The notes under the pieces were generated by a model. That model was given only the letters and a program-made list of their open reading frames with translations. It had not been told where the DNA came from and ran no database searches. Of a stretch of 46,097 nucleotides of DNA, positions 25,730-34,143 are shown piece by piece (position 1 is the first letter of the stretch; every line of letters begins with the position of its first letter). Origin of the DNA: Candidatus Desulfatibia profunda (GTDB taxonomy: Bacteria; Desulfobacterota; Desulfobacteria; Desulfobacterales; UBA11574); assembly GCA_014382665.1 (NCBI GenBank), contig JACNJH010000099.1:1-46097 (forward strand). The letters are read 5' to 3'. A program made the translations under genes and the position numbers.

Positions 25730-26797
25730 CTAACTCAAACTTCTAATGGTATCCGACACTTTTCTTGTCAACATAAGCACCCTTGTTGCCAGGTCAAGAC
25801 TCAGCGAACCTGTACCGCAACTCGGAGTAATCAATGACTGGGACAATAGCTTTAACGGTTCGATGCCGAGTTTCGCAACCGCCCCGGCCTGATCCTGCCA
25901 CGCAGACGCCAGTGAATGGGCAGTTTCTTTTTTGATATCGTCGGGACTCGACGTCGGCACGATCCCCCAAGCCAGGATCCCACCGGATTCCAAAAATTTC
26001 TTAATATGATCCGGATAAAGTATGAACTTGTCAAAATAGGAATAGGCATCAAAACTGACAATATCGGTATTCGACTCCAATATCAGGGACCAGTCGGCAT
26101 TGGCGCAAACATGGATCCCTGCCAGGCCGCCTTCGGCTTGAACCGCACCAATCACCTCGTTTAAGCAGGCTGCAACCTCATCTTGGGAAATGCTGATAAA
26201 TGCAGACGACCCGAAACCGGCCAGGGCGGGCTCGTCAATAAACACAATGACCGGGCAGCCGAATTTTGAAAGTGTTCTGACCTGCCATCCGGCCTTCAGA
26301 GCCAGAAGCTTCACGGCCGCATCTCTGACCTGTTCGTTATAAAAAATGGCCCTGCGATCCTGATCGGTTACTCCCAGCCCGAAGGTCACGGGACCGGTGA
26401 TTTGACCTTTGAGCGCCACCGGAGTTTCATCCAGGGTCCCGATACTTTCCAGCAGCGTAAAAAAGCCCCTGGCAGTATCGGATTTCAAAACGAATCGGGA
26501 ATCCTCACAAGCTGTCGCCCCTGCGGTCACTGCCATATATTCCTCGTAAAATTTTACAAGTTGATCACCAAAATCAGCACCGGCGGTATCAATAAAGGTC
26601 CTGCCTTTTTCCGTTGTCAGGCCTGGAAGTCCCGGCAGAAATTGAGCAATCATCCCTTCTTCCTCATAAACCGGAAGCTGAACCCATAAAGGGATGCGGG
26701 GCGTATGCTCGAAAACAAGTTTAATGGCTTCGTCATGATCGCCCATGGGAAGACTTCCGATCAGGACCGGAAGACCGTTTGGTCTAAATTTTTTCAT
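25730..26797 (-). CDS. MetE-like (cobalamin-independent) methyltransferase, core domain only
   Basis: The 355-residue protein resembles the C-terminal catalytic barrel of MetE and related UROD-like methyltransferases. Candidate zinc ligands are H and C in GIHVCANADW and the Cys in TPSCGTGSL near the C-terminus; FIDEPALAGFG is another family motif. Full MetE is about 750 residues, so this is a short 'core MetE' that cannot bind folate in the usual way and may use a corrinoid protein or another methyl donor. The start at 26797 is chosen at the Met just before the homology; a Met six codons earlier is possible. No corrinoid-protein gene is adjacent. Confidence 0.75.
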   Translation of the reverse strand: MKKFRPNGLPVLIGSLPMGDHDEAIKLVFEHTPRIPLWVQLPVYEEEGMIAQFLPGLPGLTTEKGRTFIDTAGADFGDQLVKFYEEYMAVTAGATACEDSRFVLKSDTARGFFTLLESIGTLDETPVALKGQITGPVTFGLGVTDQDRRAIFYNEQVRDAAVKLLALKAGWQVRTLSKFGCPVIVFIDEPALAGFGSSAFISISQDEVAACLNEVIGAVQAEGGLAGIHVCANADWSLILESNTDIVSFDAYSYFDKFILYPDHIKKFLESGGILAWGIVPTSSPDDIKKETAHSLASAWQDQAGAVAKLGIEPLKLLSQSLITPSCGTGSLSLDLATRVLMLTRKVSDTIRSLS

Positions 26798-27191
26798 CAA
26801 TCCACACCCTTTCATTTGGCGCTTAGCCCGGATATTTCATGAAAATTTTTAAGAAGATTCTATTTCTTACTAATAAAGCAGTGTGTTATCTAAATGTTTG
26901 TCTAAAATGATAAGGTTACACTTTGTCTAACGAAATTTATTTATTATTTCTCAAAAATTTTAGGGCTAGATTCGCCGGTGAGGGCAAAGATTACCATGAG
27001 TTATAATCTATTACAAGACTTTACCCGGATAAATTCTTCACCGGCGGTGAAGAATTTATAGAGATTGACTCTTAACATACCTGATGTTATATTAAATCAA
27101 TCGGAAATGCTGTCCCGCCGCTTGTAAACTGTATTTCCGGATGGACAAGCGTTCTTTTTTCGTGTTTGCTTTCAGCATGATAAGGTTTACC
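26798..27191. other. Divergent intergenic region, MetE-like gene / zinc-ribbon gene
   Basis: About 390 bp, AT-rich, with no gene. It holds the long perfect hairpin at 27029-27059 and a weak duplication of the zinc-ribbon gene's leader (ATGATAAGGTT near 26907 and again near 27175). I see no convincing promoter pair. Confidence 0.4.
27029..27059. repeat. Perfect 14-bp inverted repeat with 3-nt loop
   Basis: Arms 27029-27042 and 27046-27059 are exact reverse complements (core AAATTCTTCACC / GGTGAAGAATTT) around a GGC loop. It is not followed by a T-run, so it is not a typical terminator. It may be an operator, a processed RNA hairpin or a cruciform. Confidence 0.6.
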
Positions 27192-27605
27192 ATGTCTAAC
27201 ATTATCCACCTGGGCAATAAGCTGCAGCACTCTAAAGATAAAAAAGCTGCATTAAGCAGAAAGCGTAAGCTTTTGGCTGTTCAGAAGGTTTTTCAGTGCA
27301 CCCACTGCGCCTTCAAGTGTGAGAAGTGCGGCACGCAGATTAATCCGGAGGAGCGCGATACGATGGCTGCAAGCGGCAATGTAAGAGTCCCCTATCGTTT
27401 TTGTGAGAGCTGCTGCGAAGAATATATCGACTACATTGAACGCCTGAAGGGAAAGGGAGATCCTGACCGTTACTGGCACAACGATGTCTGGCTTGAAGCC
27501 TGGCGGAAATGGATCGATTATCAGGGTATCGTTGGCCGCTATTTAAAATCAAAAGAATTTGTGCAGCTTTTGCAAGAGCTCAAAGAGACCAGATCCGATG
27601 AATAG
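27192..27605 (+). CDS. Conserved zinc-ribbon protein of unknown function
   Basis: The 137-residue basic protein has cysteine pairs CTHCAFKCEKCGTQI (near residues 35-50) and CESCCEEYIDYIERLKGKG (near 75), likely one or two zinc ribbons. An aromatic, helical C-terminal part follows (WHNDVWLEAWRKWIDYQ). The ATG at 27192 has AAGG upstream; a Met 17 codons earlier would add a hydrophobic stretch that does not look like a conserved start. tatA begins 9 nt after its stop, so both are probably co-transcribed. I do not recognise the family and do not assign a function. Confidence 0.7.
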   Translation: MSNIIHLGNKLQHSKDKKAALSRKRKLLAVQKVFQCTHCAFKCEKCGTQINPEERDTMAASGNVRVPYRFCESCCEEYIDYIERLKGKGDPDRYWHNDVWLEAWRKWIDYQGIVGRYLKSKEFVQLLQELKETRSDE

Positions 27606-27614
27606 GAGGAATAT

Positions 27615-27788
27615 ATGTTTGGAATCGGAATGCCGGAACTAATTATCATTCTTGTAATTATCTTAATAATTTTTGGAGCCGGCAAACTCCCGGAAATAGG
27701 CGCAGGGCTGGGCAAGGCCATCCGGAATTTTAAAGGCGCTACCGCCGAGCCTGAGAAAAAAGAGTCTGAAAAGCTTGAAGAAAAATAA
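27615..27788 (+). CDS. tatA: TatA/TatE-type Sec-independent translocase subunit
   Basis: This 57-residue protein is a classical TatA: a short N-terminus MFGIGMPE, one membrane helix ([20 protein letters not shown]), the FG motif, an amphipathic helix [13 protein letters not shown], and a charged tail rich in Glu and Lys. TatA oligomers form the pore through which folded proteins, often cofactor-containing periplasmic oxidoreductases, are exported. It is preceded by a strong TAGGAGGA site and followed by a terminator. tatB and tatC are not in the window. Confidence 0.93.
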   Translation: MFGIGMPELIIILVIILIIFGAGKLPEIGAGLGKAIRNFKGATAEPEKKESEKLEEK

Positions 27789-27826
27789 AGGGGCTACAGG
27801 GTCGGCGAGTTAATAACCTTATAATG

Positions 27827-27856
27827 AAGATCCCTGCAGAAAACTGCAGGGATCTT
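27827..27856. terminator. Intrinsic terminator between tatA and ssb
   Basis: Thirteen-base arms (27827-27839 and 27844-27856; core GATCCCTGCAG / CTGCAGGGATC) surround the loop AAAA. The hairpin is followed by TTTCATTTTTT on the plus strand. It lies between the convergent tatA and ssb genes, 38 nt after the tatA stop. Confidence 0.85.
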
Positions 27857-27880
27857 TCATTTTTTCATGAACCCTTCGGG

Positions 27881-28303
27881 CTAAAAAGGAATATCATCAT
27901 CCGGCCCTTCCGGAAACGACGGCCCCGGCATCTCCGGTGCCCGTGCTTCCACGGACGGGCTGACGGCTGCGGCAGTATCCTTGATACCAAGAAACTGAAC
28001 ATCGGAGGCAACAATTTCGGTTGTGTATCTTGTAACACCGTCTTTTTCCCATGATCTCGTCTGGAGTTTACCTTCGACGTAAACCTGCCTCCCCTTTGAC
28101 AAGTATTCACCGCAGATTTCTCCCAGTCTGCGCCAGGCTACAACGCGATGCCATTCGGTTCGCTCTTTCCGCTCTCCGCTTTCTTTGTCCGTCCATCTCT
28201 CAGATGTTGCAATGCTGAATTTTGCAACCGCCACGCCGCTCGCTGTATAACTCACTTCAGGATCTCTTCCAAGGTTGCCGACTAAAATTACTTTGTTAAT
28301 CAT
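27881..28303 (-). CDS. ssb: Single-stranded DNA-binding protein
   Basis: The 140-residue protein has the OB-fold start [17 protein letters not shown], the DNA-binding stretch [35 protein letters not shown], and the acidic tail ending PDDDIPF that recruits repair and replication proteins. SSB coats single-stranded DNA in replication, repair and recombination. It is monocistronic, with a terminator shared with convergent tatA. Confidence 0.96.
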   Translation of the reverse strand: MINKVILVGNLGRDPEVSYTASGVAVAKFSIATSERWTDKESGERKERTEWHRVVAWRRLGEICGEYLSKGRQVYVEGKLQTRSWEKDGVTRYTTEIVASDVQFLGIKDTAAAVSPSVEARAPEMPGPSFPEGPDDDIPF

Positions 28304-28394
28304 AGGTTACCCCCCTTACGTTAAGCAGATGTTTATTAGCAAACAGATACATAAAAGCACCATTGATGTCAATCGGCCCGACCTCTTTTACTAA

Positions 28395-29504
28395 TTATTT
28401 CAGGATCGACAGTTTGCGTAACACCTTGCCGGGCATGGTTTCGGTGGCACGCAGGGCTCCATAGGGGCAAATTTCGATACAGCAGTAACACCGGATGCAA
28501 CCGTCATAATCAAAATTGATGGCTTTATTGTCTTGAGTGATGGCCTTTGCCGGGCAATATTGCCGGCACTCCCCGCATAATCGACAAAGAAGACCGTCGA
28601 CTTCCGGCCTCTGGAGCAAATGCTTTCGCATGAATCTGTGAAACGGTTTAGGCCCCAGGGTCAAAGGCCCTGTATCCGGCAACCTGAAATTGTCGACAAT
28701 GTTGAAGTCCCCGTTGATACTCACCGCATTGCCGAACAATCCTAAGTCTTTAGCCGCCTTATGAGTGAAAAGTTCATCCGGATCTATCCCTAACATGCTG
28801 CAGATTGCCATATCGACGGCAACAGCATTTCTGCCGCCCGCAAGTATTCCCAAATGCCGCGGGACACCCCCTTTCCCCGGCCCCTGTCCCTCGAGGGCCA
28901 AGATACCGTCAACAATGGTAATTGACGGGTCGATGGCATGATAAATTTGAACCAGCAACCTTGCAAACATATCCCTGTCCAACCCGATCCTGAGGTGCCA
29001 CTTTGGTTTTCTTAAACCGACAATGCATCCGAAAAGATTCTTGACCCCCAGCGTAAGGAGCATGCCCACGTGGGTTTTCAGCTTGGGCAGATTGATAACG
29101 ATATCTGCTTCAACCGCTTCCCTGGCAATCTCAATATGTCCGAAAGGCTTGCCGATATCTACCTTTACCGATGTCTTAAATGCTTTAAAATCGACATCCA
29201 GATCTTTAAGAGCTTGATAATACCCGCCATCTTTTCGTATTTTTTCAAGTGATCCCATGGCCGGGCTGTCCGAAATCAAAGGTCTGCCACCTTTACCGAC
29301 CACATATTCGGCCACAGCCCTGATCACATGGGGGTGGGTAAGGATTGCGGTTTCAGGCTGAGCAGGTAAAAGCAAGTTTGGTTTGATTAGTACTCGGGAT
29401 CTTTCCGGGATCAGATCTGCTCCCATGGCGTCGAGCATTTCAAAGATGGTCGGCTTCAGCGTATCATAGTCGTATGTAGCGGTTTTAATAAAAACTTTGG
29501 ACAT
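28395..29504 (-). CDS. DUF362 protein with C-terminal 2[4Fe-4S] ferredoxin domain
   Basis: The 369-residue protein starts with a DUF362 domain (KPNLLLPAQPETAILTHPHVI, NLPKLKTHVGMLLTLGVKNLFGC, VDGILALEGQGPG) and ends in a ferredoxin domain with CRLCGECRQYCP and CIRCYCCIEICP. DUF362 proteins are common in anaerobes and of uncertain biochemical role. The gene starts 6 nt after the methyltransferase stop, as the last member of the 33004-28395 operon, so it may supply electrons for a step in that pathway. That link is inference. Confidence 0.88.
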   Translation of the reverse strand: MSKVFIKTATYDYDTLKPTIFEMLDAMGADLIPERSRVLIKPNLLLPAQPETAILTHPHVIRAVAEYVVGKGGRPLISDSPAMGSLEKIRKDGGYYQALKDLDVDFKAFKTSVKVDIGKPFGHIEIAREAVEADIVINLPKLKTHVGMLLTLGVKNLFGCIVGLRKPKWHLRIGLDRDMFARLLVQIYHAIDPSITIVDGILALEGQGPGKGGVPRHLGILAGGRNAVAVDMAICSMLGIDPDELFTHKAAKDLGLFGNAVSINGDFNIVDNFRLPDTGPLTLGPKPFHRFMRKHLLQRPEVDGLLCRLCGECRQYCPAKAITQDNKAINFDYDGCIRCYCCIEICPYGALRATETMPGKVLRKLSILK

Positions 29505-29510
29505 TTTACC

Positions 29511-30128
29511 TTAATTCTTTAATAAACGATTGCGATTGTCTTTGGCAGCCACGCCCAATATTCCCATTTTTTTTATTTCAAAGGCATCCTTGAGGATTAA
29601 GCCCGTTTGATCCAACCCATTGCGCAGATCATGGCTGGAAAAACGATCGTGTTCAGGATGAAGGACAATGTGTTTGGTGACAAAGTTTTGGTAAAGCTGG
29701 GGATAAAGCTCTTCGAAATAATAGATGCCGCCGGTCTTTAAAACCCTGGCGACTTCTGAAAGGCCGCTGCGCCAAGCCGGAACATGATGCAAAAAGCCGA
29801 AACCGAAAACAGCGTCCAGAGTGCCGGTCTTAAAGGGCAGGCAAACAGCATCCCCCACAGACAGGGATGTCTTTTCGAGTTCGATCATGGAGAGGTATTG
29901 CCGGGCCTTTAAAACCATCTCTATGTCCAGATCCTGAATATGAAGCCGGGCCGGCCGGAATGTTCTGAGGATAAGTTTCGCTCCGGCTCCCCGGCCGCAG
30001 CCCACCTCAAGGACGGCGGCGCCCGGCGCCAGCGTCATCATTCGTTTGAGCCATTTTATTTCAATCTGCTGCTGGCAAACCCTCAAAGGGTTGTTGACCA
30101 CCCAGCGTTCGGCCCAGTTCAGTTTCAT
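29511..30128 (-). CDS. Class I SAM-dependent methyltransferase
   Basis: The 205-residue enzyme has the SAM-binding motif I VLEVGCGRGAGAKLI, motif II-like ARLHIQDLDIEMV, and the FGFGFLHHVPAWRSGLSEVARVLKTGG stretch of class I methyltransferases. The ATG at 30128 has AGGA upstream; the open frame reaches 30230 but overlaps the ubiE end. It follows ubiE by 34 nt and precedes the DUF362 gene by 6 nt. The substrate is unknown; with a quinone-type methyltransferase next door, a lipid or quinone precursor is plausible. Confidence 0.87.
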   Translation of the reverse strand: MKLNWAERWVVNNPLRVCQQQIEIKWLKRMMTLAPGAAVLEVGCGRGAGAKLILRTFRPARLHIQDLDIEMVLKARQYLSMIELEKTSLSVGDAVCLPFKTGTLDAVFGFGFLHHVPAWRSGLSEVARVLKTGGIYYFEELYPQLYQNFVTKHIVLHPEHDRFSSHDLRNGLDQTGLILKDAFEIKKMGILGVAAKDNRNRLLKN

Positions 30129-30162
30129 TGGCAGTCCTGATGTGTTTAGGCACTTTTCCGGT

Positions 30163-30969
30163 TCAATCTTTCGTACCCATATGAATAACCGCAATGCCGT
30201 TGGTAAGCTTGTGGGTTTTAATCCGTGCAAAACCGGCCTGCTCTATTATCGCCGTCAACTCGTCGGGCGTAGCGAAAGTCCGTATCGATTCGGGAAGATG
30301 CGTGTATGCCTTTCTGGATCCCACAATAATCTCGCCCAGCAAGGGCATGATATAAAACGAGTAGAAATCATAGAGCCACCGGAACAGAGGCGCCGTCGGC
30401 TTTGAAAATTCCAGGCACAGCATTTTACCCCCGGGTTTCAGAATGCGATACATCTCTCTGAAGCCCTGATCCATACGGGGTACGTTGCGGATGCCGAAAC
30501 CCACCATGGCCGCATCAAAATATCCGTCCGCATACGAAAGATGTTCGGCATTTCCCTGGACAAACCAGATGCGTTTTCCGGAAGCAAAGCCGGTTAGCTT
30601 GCCCCTGCCCGCATCGATCATGGCCCGGTTGATGTCATACACGATCACCAGACCCGACGGCCCAACAGCTCTGCCGGCCAGAACAGCAAGATCACCGGTC
30701 CCGCCGCAAACGTCAAGGACCCGGTCCCCTGAATTCAAACCCAGCATTTTTATGGCGGCCTGTTTCCACAGGTGATGAATACCAAAGCTCAAAAGGGTGT
30801 TCATCAAATCGTATCTGCGGGCAACCGTATTGAAATGCCGCAAAACATACCGGGCTTTTTCATCCGGAGTAACTTGGCGATATCCTAAAAAGGCCGTTTC
30901 CCGGCGGCCCTGAAGCCCATCGAGTTGATAACGCCGGTCGTGTTCGTCAAGCCATCTTGATTTTTTCAT
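30163..30969 (-). CDS. ubiE: UbiE/MenG-type demethylmenaquinone methyltransferase
   Basis: The 268-residue protein matches UbiE/MenG: VARRYDLMNTLLSFGIHHLWKQ, SAM motif VLDVCGGTGDLAVL, FDAAMVGFGIRNVPRMDQGFREMYRILKPGG and the SFYIMPLLGEIIVGSRKAYTHLPESIRTF region. It methylates the last intermediate of menaquinone or ubiquinone synthesis. The frame is open back to 31218, but the ATG at 30969 overlaps the preceding stop as ATGA, and homology begins there. An extra ~45 residues precede the family core. Because its neighbours are not menaquinone genes, it may act on a related polyprenyl or lipid substrate. Confidence 0.85.
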   Translation of the reverse strand: MKKSRWLDEHDRRYQLDGLQGRRETAFLGYRQVTPDEKARYVLRHFNTVARRYDLMNTLLSFGIHHLWKQAAIKMLGLNSGDRVLDVCGGTGDLAVLAGRAVGPSGLVIVYDINRAMIDAGRGKLTGFASGKRIWFVQGNAEHLSYADGYFDAAMVGFGIRNVPRMDQGFREMYRILKPGGKMLCLEFSKPTAPLFRWLYDFYSFYIMPLLGEIIVGSRKAYTHLPESIRTFATPDELTAIIEQAGFARIKTHKLTNGIAVIHMGTKD

Positions 30970-31826
30970 AATGTTGAGAGCCCTTTTATTTTTAAACCGG
31001 CTTCTTCGAAAAGCGGCTTCAGAAAATCGAGGCTTTCCCGGCCGGCAGACTCGGGAGTATCCACATACGGATAAAGCTCCAGGCTGATATCTTGTTTGTA
31101 TCCCAGTTTTACCATGGCCTTGAAGATATCGAGAAATTGAATCGCCCCGAGTCCTGGAATCAGATGGTTGTGAGTCCTGCTGGCGGCAATATCTTCCAGG
31201 TGAACGTGCCCCACCCATTCGAAAAGTTCTTCCAAGGCCGCCGGAGGATCTTCACCGGCACAGAAAAAGTGTCCGATATCAAAGTTTAATCCCACAGCGG
31301 TTGATTCGACCTCCTTAATAAAAGACTTGAACTGGGCGGTATTTTCCATCAACAGGCCCGGCTCGGGCTCAACCAAGATTTTTACTCCCAGGTCTTCTGC
31401 CAGCGGAATTACCCTTTCCAGGCCCCGGTGAAACAGCGCCATGGCCGCATCCCGTGACATACCATCTAAAGGTCCCCCGGGAGGAACGGAGATGTTCTTA
31501 CATCCAAGTGCGTCCGCCGTTTTCAGACATTCAAGGGTATGTTGAATCCGAATTTCACGTCTTGCTTTTTCCGGTTCGATCCAGGAGGGAAGATAGGTAT
31601 CCCCGACCGCAAAAAGGGTAAAGCTGTTGAGGTTGGTCACCTTCAGGTTGTGTCTTTGGAGCCTCTCTTTAAGCCGGGTCATTTTTTCGGCTCCAAAGTC
31701 AGGGGGATAAAGATGAGGCCGGTCACACATGATTTCAACACCTCGGAAACCAAGGGCGGCGATTTTCTCTATGGATTCAAAAAGGAAAAACTTGACAAAG
31801 GCATTGGTGCTGTATCCGAAAATCAT
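30966..31826 (-). CDS. Sugar phosphate isomerase/epimerase (xylose isomerase-like TIM barrel)
   Basis: This 286-residue protein has the AP-endonuclease-2 / xylose-isomerase-like barrel: FRGVEIMCDRPHLYPPDF at the start, VEPEPGLLMEN, LNFDIGHFFCAGEDP and HVHLEDI supply the expected acidic and His metal ligands. The ATG at 31826 has GAGGAG upstream and overlaps the Ino1-like stop as ATGA; its own stop overlaps ubiE. Tight coupling with Ino1 and ubiE suggests a single pathway starting from a sugar phosphate. The exact substrate is unknown. Confidence 0.86.
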   Translation of the reverse strand: MIFGYSTNAFVKFFLFESIEKIAALGFRGVEIMCDRPHLYPPDFGAEKMTRLKERLQRHNLKVTNLNSFTLFAVGDTYLPSWIEPEKARREIRIQHTLECLKTADALGCKNISVPPGGPLDGMSRDAAMALFHRGLERVIPLAEDLGVKILVEPEPGLLMENTAQFKSFIKEVESTAVGLNFDIGHFFCAGEDPPAALEELFEWVGHVHLEDIAASRTHNHLIPGLGAIQFLDIFKAMVKLGYKQDISLELYPYVDTPESAGRESLDFLKPLFEEAGLKIKGLSTL

Positions 31827-33004
31827 GGTTCGCTCCTCAGTTTTCGGCACTTTTGATCACATTCTTTTTCAAGCTTCCGAAGGCAATAGATCTGATCTTC
31901 AAAGCTTAAGGGCGGGTTGGTCCCGGCCGGTTTCTTAAAATAAAACCCCAGTTCCGGGATCGGTCCGCAGCGCCCCGACATTTGCAAAACCGCCATCCAG
32001 CGAGCCAAATCCAGAATCAGGGGGGCGGCCAGAATCGAGTCACGGCCTTGAAGATTCAAGCGGATACTCATAGGAAGCCCGAACATGCCCTGAAAATCGA
32101 TGACATCCCAGGCCTCCTTGGCATCACCGCGAGGCGGATAATAATCGATGTGAACCTTGTGACAAGGCTCGCCGTAGCGCTTGCCCACGGGGTATCCTAA
32201 AATCTCATCCAGAAGTTCGGTTTTGTTGGCTAATTTTTCGGCAGCCCGCCGGGGATCCATGAGATTTTTCCCGTCGCTGTTTCCCAAAAGATTGAGGCTG
32301 TACCATCCGTCCACATTAAGCTTTCGGGCTTTCAGCGCCGAGGCCAGGACAACTTTAAGATAGGTCTGGCCGGTTTTGCCGTCGCATCCGGATATGGGGA
32401 CGTTTTGTTTAACCGCTTCCCGAACAATCGCGGAAACTTCCAACTGGTTCGGCGTAAAGTTCACTACCGGAATTTTTGAAAATATGGCTGCCAGGGCATA
32501 TGCCAGGTCCGGAAAAACCCGGGGAGCAATTTCCGAACAGAGTGCTGCAACACTTTCAAAACGTTCCAGATCCACTTGAACACCGGCCGGCAGAAGGTTG
32601 ATCAGGACCGGCAAGGAGTTGGGATACTGTTGCTTTAAAGTCCGGATGTCCTTTATCAGATGCCCGATCTGACCGCTAAGGTCCAGATCCAAAAGCGGTG
32701 CCTCGAATATGGTGGTAGCGTCGAGGTCGGACCGGTACGGTTCCCATAAATTTTCAGGCAGCACGCCATGTGCTTTAACACAACCGGAAAGTTCTGTAGG
32801 CTGGTTGTCCCAGCCCGTCATGTAGATTGCCTGGGGAGGACCTATATAGGGAAAGCTATGGCCCGTTGTCAGACTGGGTAATATGGCTTCGGGTTCCTTT
32901 CGCAATACTGCGGCAGCGACTGCCACGGTAGACGCCACAGCGCCTTTGGCCCCGGCAACCATTAATAGAAGTGATCGAGATTTGGAATTATCCGAAGTTA
33001 TCAT
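31823..33004 (-). CDS. ino1: myo-Inositol-3-phosphate synthase-like protein
   Basis: The 393-residue protein has an N-terminal nucleotide-binding GAKGAVASTVAVAA and the Ino1 hallmarks FTPNQLEVSAIVREAVKQN, SGCDGKTGQTYLK and WYSLNLLGNSDGKNL. These belong to the NAD-dependent enzyme that cyclises glucose-6-phosphate. Bacterial Ino1 feeds inositol lipids or compatible solutes such as di-inositol phosphate. It is the first gene of a five-gene operon with translationally overlapping partners. The ATG at 33004 follows AAAGAGG. It could be a divergent family member making a different cyclitol. Confidence 0.85.
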   Translation of the reverse strand: MITSDNSKSRSLLLMVAGAKGAVASTVAVAAAVLRKEPEAILPSLTTGHSFPYIGPPQAIYMTGWDNQPTELSGCVKAHGVLPENLWEPYRSDLDATTIFEAPLLDLDLSGQIGHLIKDIRTLKQQYPNSLPVLINLLPAGVQVDLERFESVAALCSEIAPRVFPDLAYALAAIFSKIPVVNFTPNQLEVSAIVREAVKQNVPISGCDGKTGQTYLKVVLASALKARKLNVDGWYSLNLLGNSDGKNLMDPRRAAEKLANKTELLDEILGYPVGKRYGEPCHKVHIDYYPPRGDAKEAWDVIDFQGMFGLPMSIRLNLQGRDSILAAPLILDLARWMAVLQMSGRCGPIPELGFYFKKPAGTNPPLSFEDQIYCLRKLEKECDQKCRKLRSEP

Positions 33005-33039
33005 GGGAAAAGGCCTCTTTGCATGGTTTGATAGTAGGC

Positions 33040-33175
33040 GTTCACAGGTTCAGCGTTCACCGTTCAAGGTTACATTAATATTGGGCACGATTCAGACTTG
33101 CCCGCCCGATGGCAGGCGGGTTTTCGGTAGACCTTTAAACCTCTGAAACCTGAACCTCTGAACCTCTGAACCTTT
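33040..33175. repeat. Intergenic short repeats and a GC-rich hairpin
   Basis: Between the DnaJ and Ino1-like genes are a hairpin at 33101-33120 (CCCGCC/GGCGGG arms) and tandem copies of an AACCTCTG-type unit at about 33136-33174, with related TTCA-rich copies at 33040-33066. On the plus strand the hairpin is followed by TTTTC, but no plus-strand gene precedes it. I take this as repeat DNA. Confidence 0.45.
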
Positions 33176-33179
33176 TGTA

Positions 33180-33497
33180 TTACTTCGGCTTTTGTTCGCG
33201 GCCCCACAGGGGATTGTTTCCGAAACGCTCCAGCCACCACTCCTCGGCCGAAAGGTATCTTTTAACCTCTTCTTTGGAAAAGGAGAATTTGTAGTTTTTA
33301 CAGTAGTCGTTGATGATCCTGTAGGCAGCAATAATCCGCGTTGTCATTTGCTTGCACGTTTCTTGGTCATCTTCACATCGGTCCGGATGCCATCTTCGGA
33401 TGAGAGCTCTATAGCTGGACTTTATTTCTTCCATGGTTGCGCGTTCGGGTAACTCCAAAAGCTTTCTGGCCGCATTGATTTCTTTAAACAGGCTCAT
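33180..33497 (-). CDS. DnaJ-domain protein
   Basis: The 105-residue protein is little more than a J domain: ARKLLELPERATMEEIKSSY, the HPD tripeptide in RRWHPDRCED, and the final helix AYRIINDYC. The J domain stimulates Hsp70 (DnaK) ATPase. There is no G/F region, zinc domain or substrate domain, so it is a minimal type III J protein with a short C-terminal tail. The ATG at 33497 begins the homology; an upstream Met adds seven residues. The client is unknown. Confidence 0.88.
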   Translation of the reverse strand: MSLFKEINAARKLLELPERATMEEIKSSYRALIRRWHPDRCEDDQETCKQMTTRIIAAYRIINDYCKNYKFSFSKEEVKRYLSAEEWWLERFGNNPLWGREQKPK

Positions 33498-33682
33498 TTG
33501 AAATAACCTTTCCCCCATCGAGCGCTAAGGCTCAATTGAAAGTTATTTGTTAAAACGGATAACACCCAATTGAGGTTTAACTCAATTAGCCCGGAAATTT
33601 CATGAAATTTCCGGGTTGGGGCTCTACTTATAGTCGGATTGAAACGCTTCGATTATTTTCCCTTTTGCGATATATGCTTCAA

Positions 33683-34118
33683 CAGTAGTGTCCGGTTAAC
33701 AAATGAAAACGAAAGTTCTATTTTTTTCAGCATCAAAATATTTTATGCGACGTAGCTTATCCGGGTAATCCTTTTTGGTATAAAACCCAGTTGGCAAAAC
33801 TGTTTGATCGTATCTAACGCCGGTGGTTTTATCCACTTTATGTGAATATAGACGACGGAGCCCTGTGTTGGATTTGGAACGAATCACAAATATAGCCAAG
33901 CATCGGTGCAGATGAAAGAGCCGCTGAAAATCCATAACCTGAGAAAAGATAGTTTGTCCTTGGTTCACTGTCACACTCCTTCCGCTGTTTGTAATTTGTC
34001 GCGGAAGGGGTATCAGTCATGTAAACCAATTTCAAATCGATTCCACCCAATATCGTCAATAACTATAATTATTTTAATCTATTATAAAGATTCTTAAATT
34101 TTTAACCGGACAGCAGTG
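33683..34118. mobile_element. Internally deleted IS4-family element (436 bp)
   Basis: Terminal inverted repeats CAGTAGTGTCCGGTTAA (33683-33699) and TTAACCGGACAGCAGTG (34102-34118) match at 14 of 17 positions and enclose a rearranged IS4-family transposase fragment. Complete relatives are about 1.2-1.4 kb, so over half is missing. I see no clear target duplication. It is non-autonomous and lies in the DnaJ / ppiD gap. Confidence 0.75.
33696..33974 (-). pseudogene. IS4-family transposase remnant
   Basis: The 92-codon frame joins the typical N-terminus NQGQTIFSQVMDFQRLFHLH to a stretch from the catalytic domain, FVIRSKSNTGLRRLYSHKVD with VLPTGFYTKKDYPDKLRRIKYFDAE. The intervening ~150 residues and the C-terminal third are absent. 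The join is in frame. It cannot catalyse transposition because the DDE triad is incomplete. Confidence 0.8.
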
Positions 34119-34143
34119 ACTTCTGGCCGACAAAAAATACCTG

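Noticed and set aside
26907-27200. Duplicated leader (ATGATAAGGTT near 26907 and 27175) as a regulatory repeat
   Set aside because: Similarity decays after ~25 bp and is compatible with chance in AT-rich DNA.
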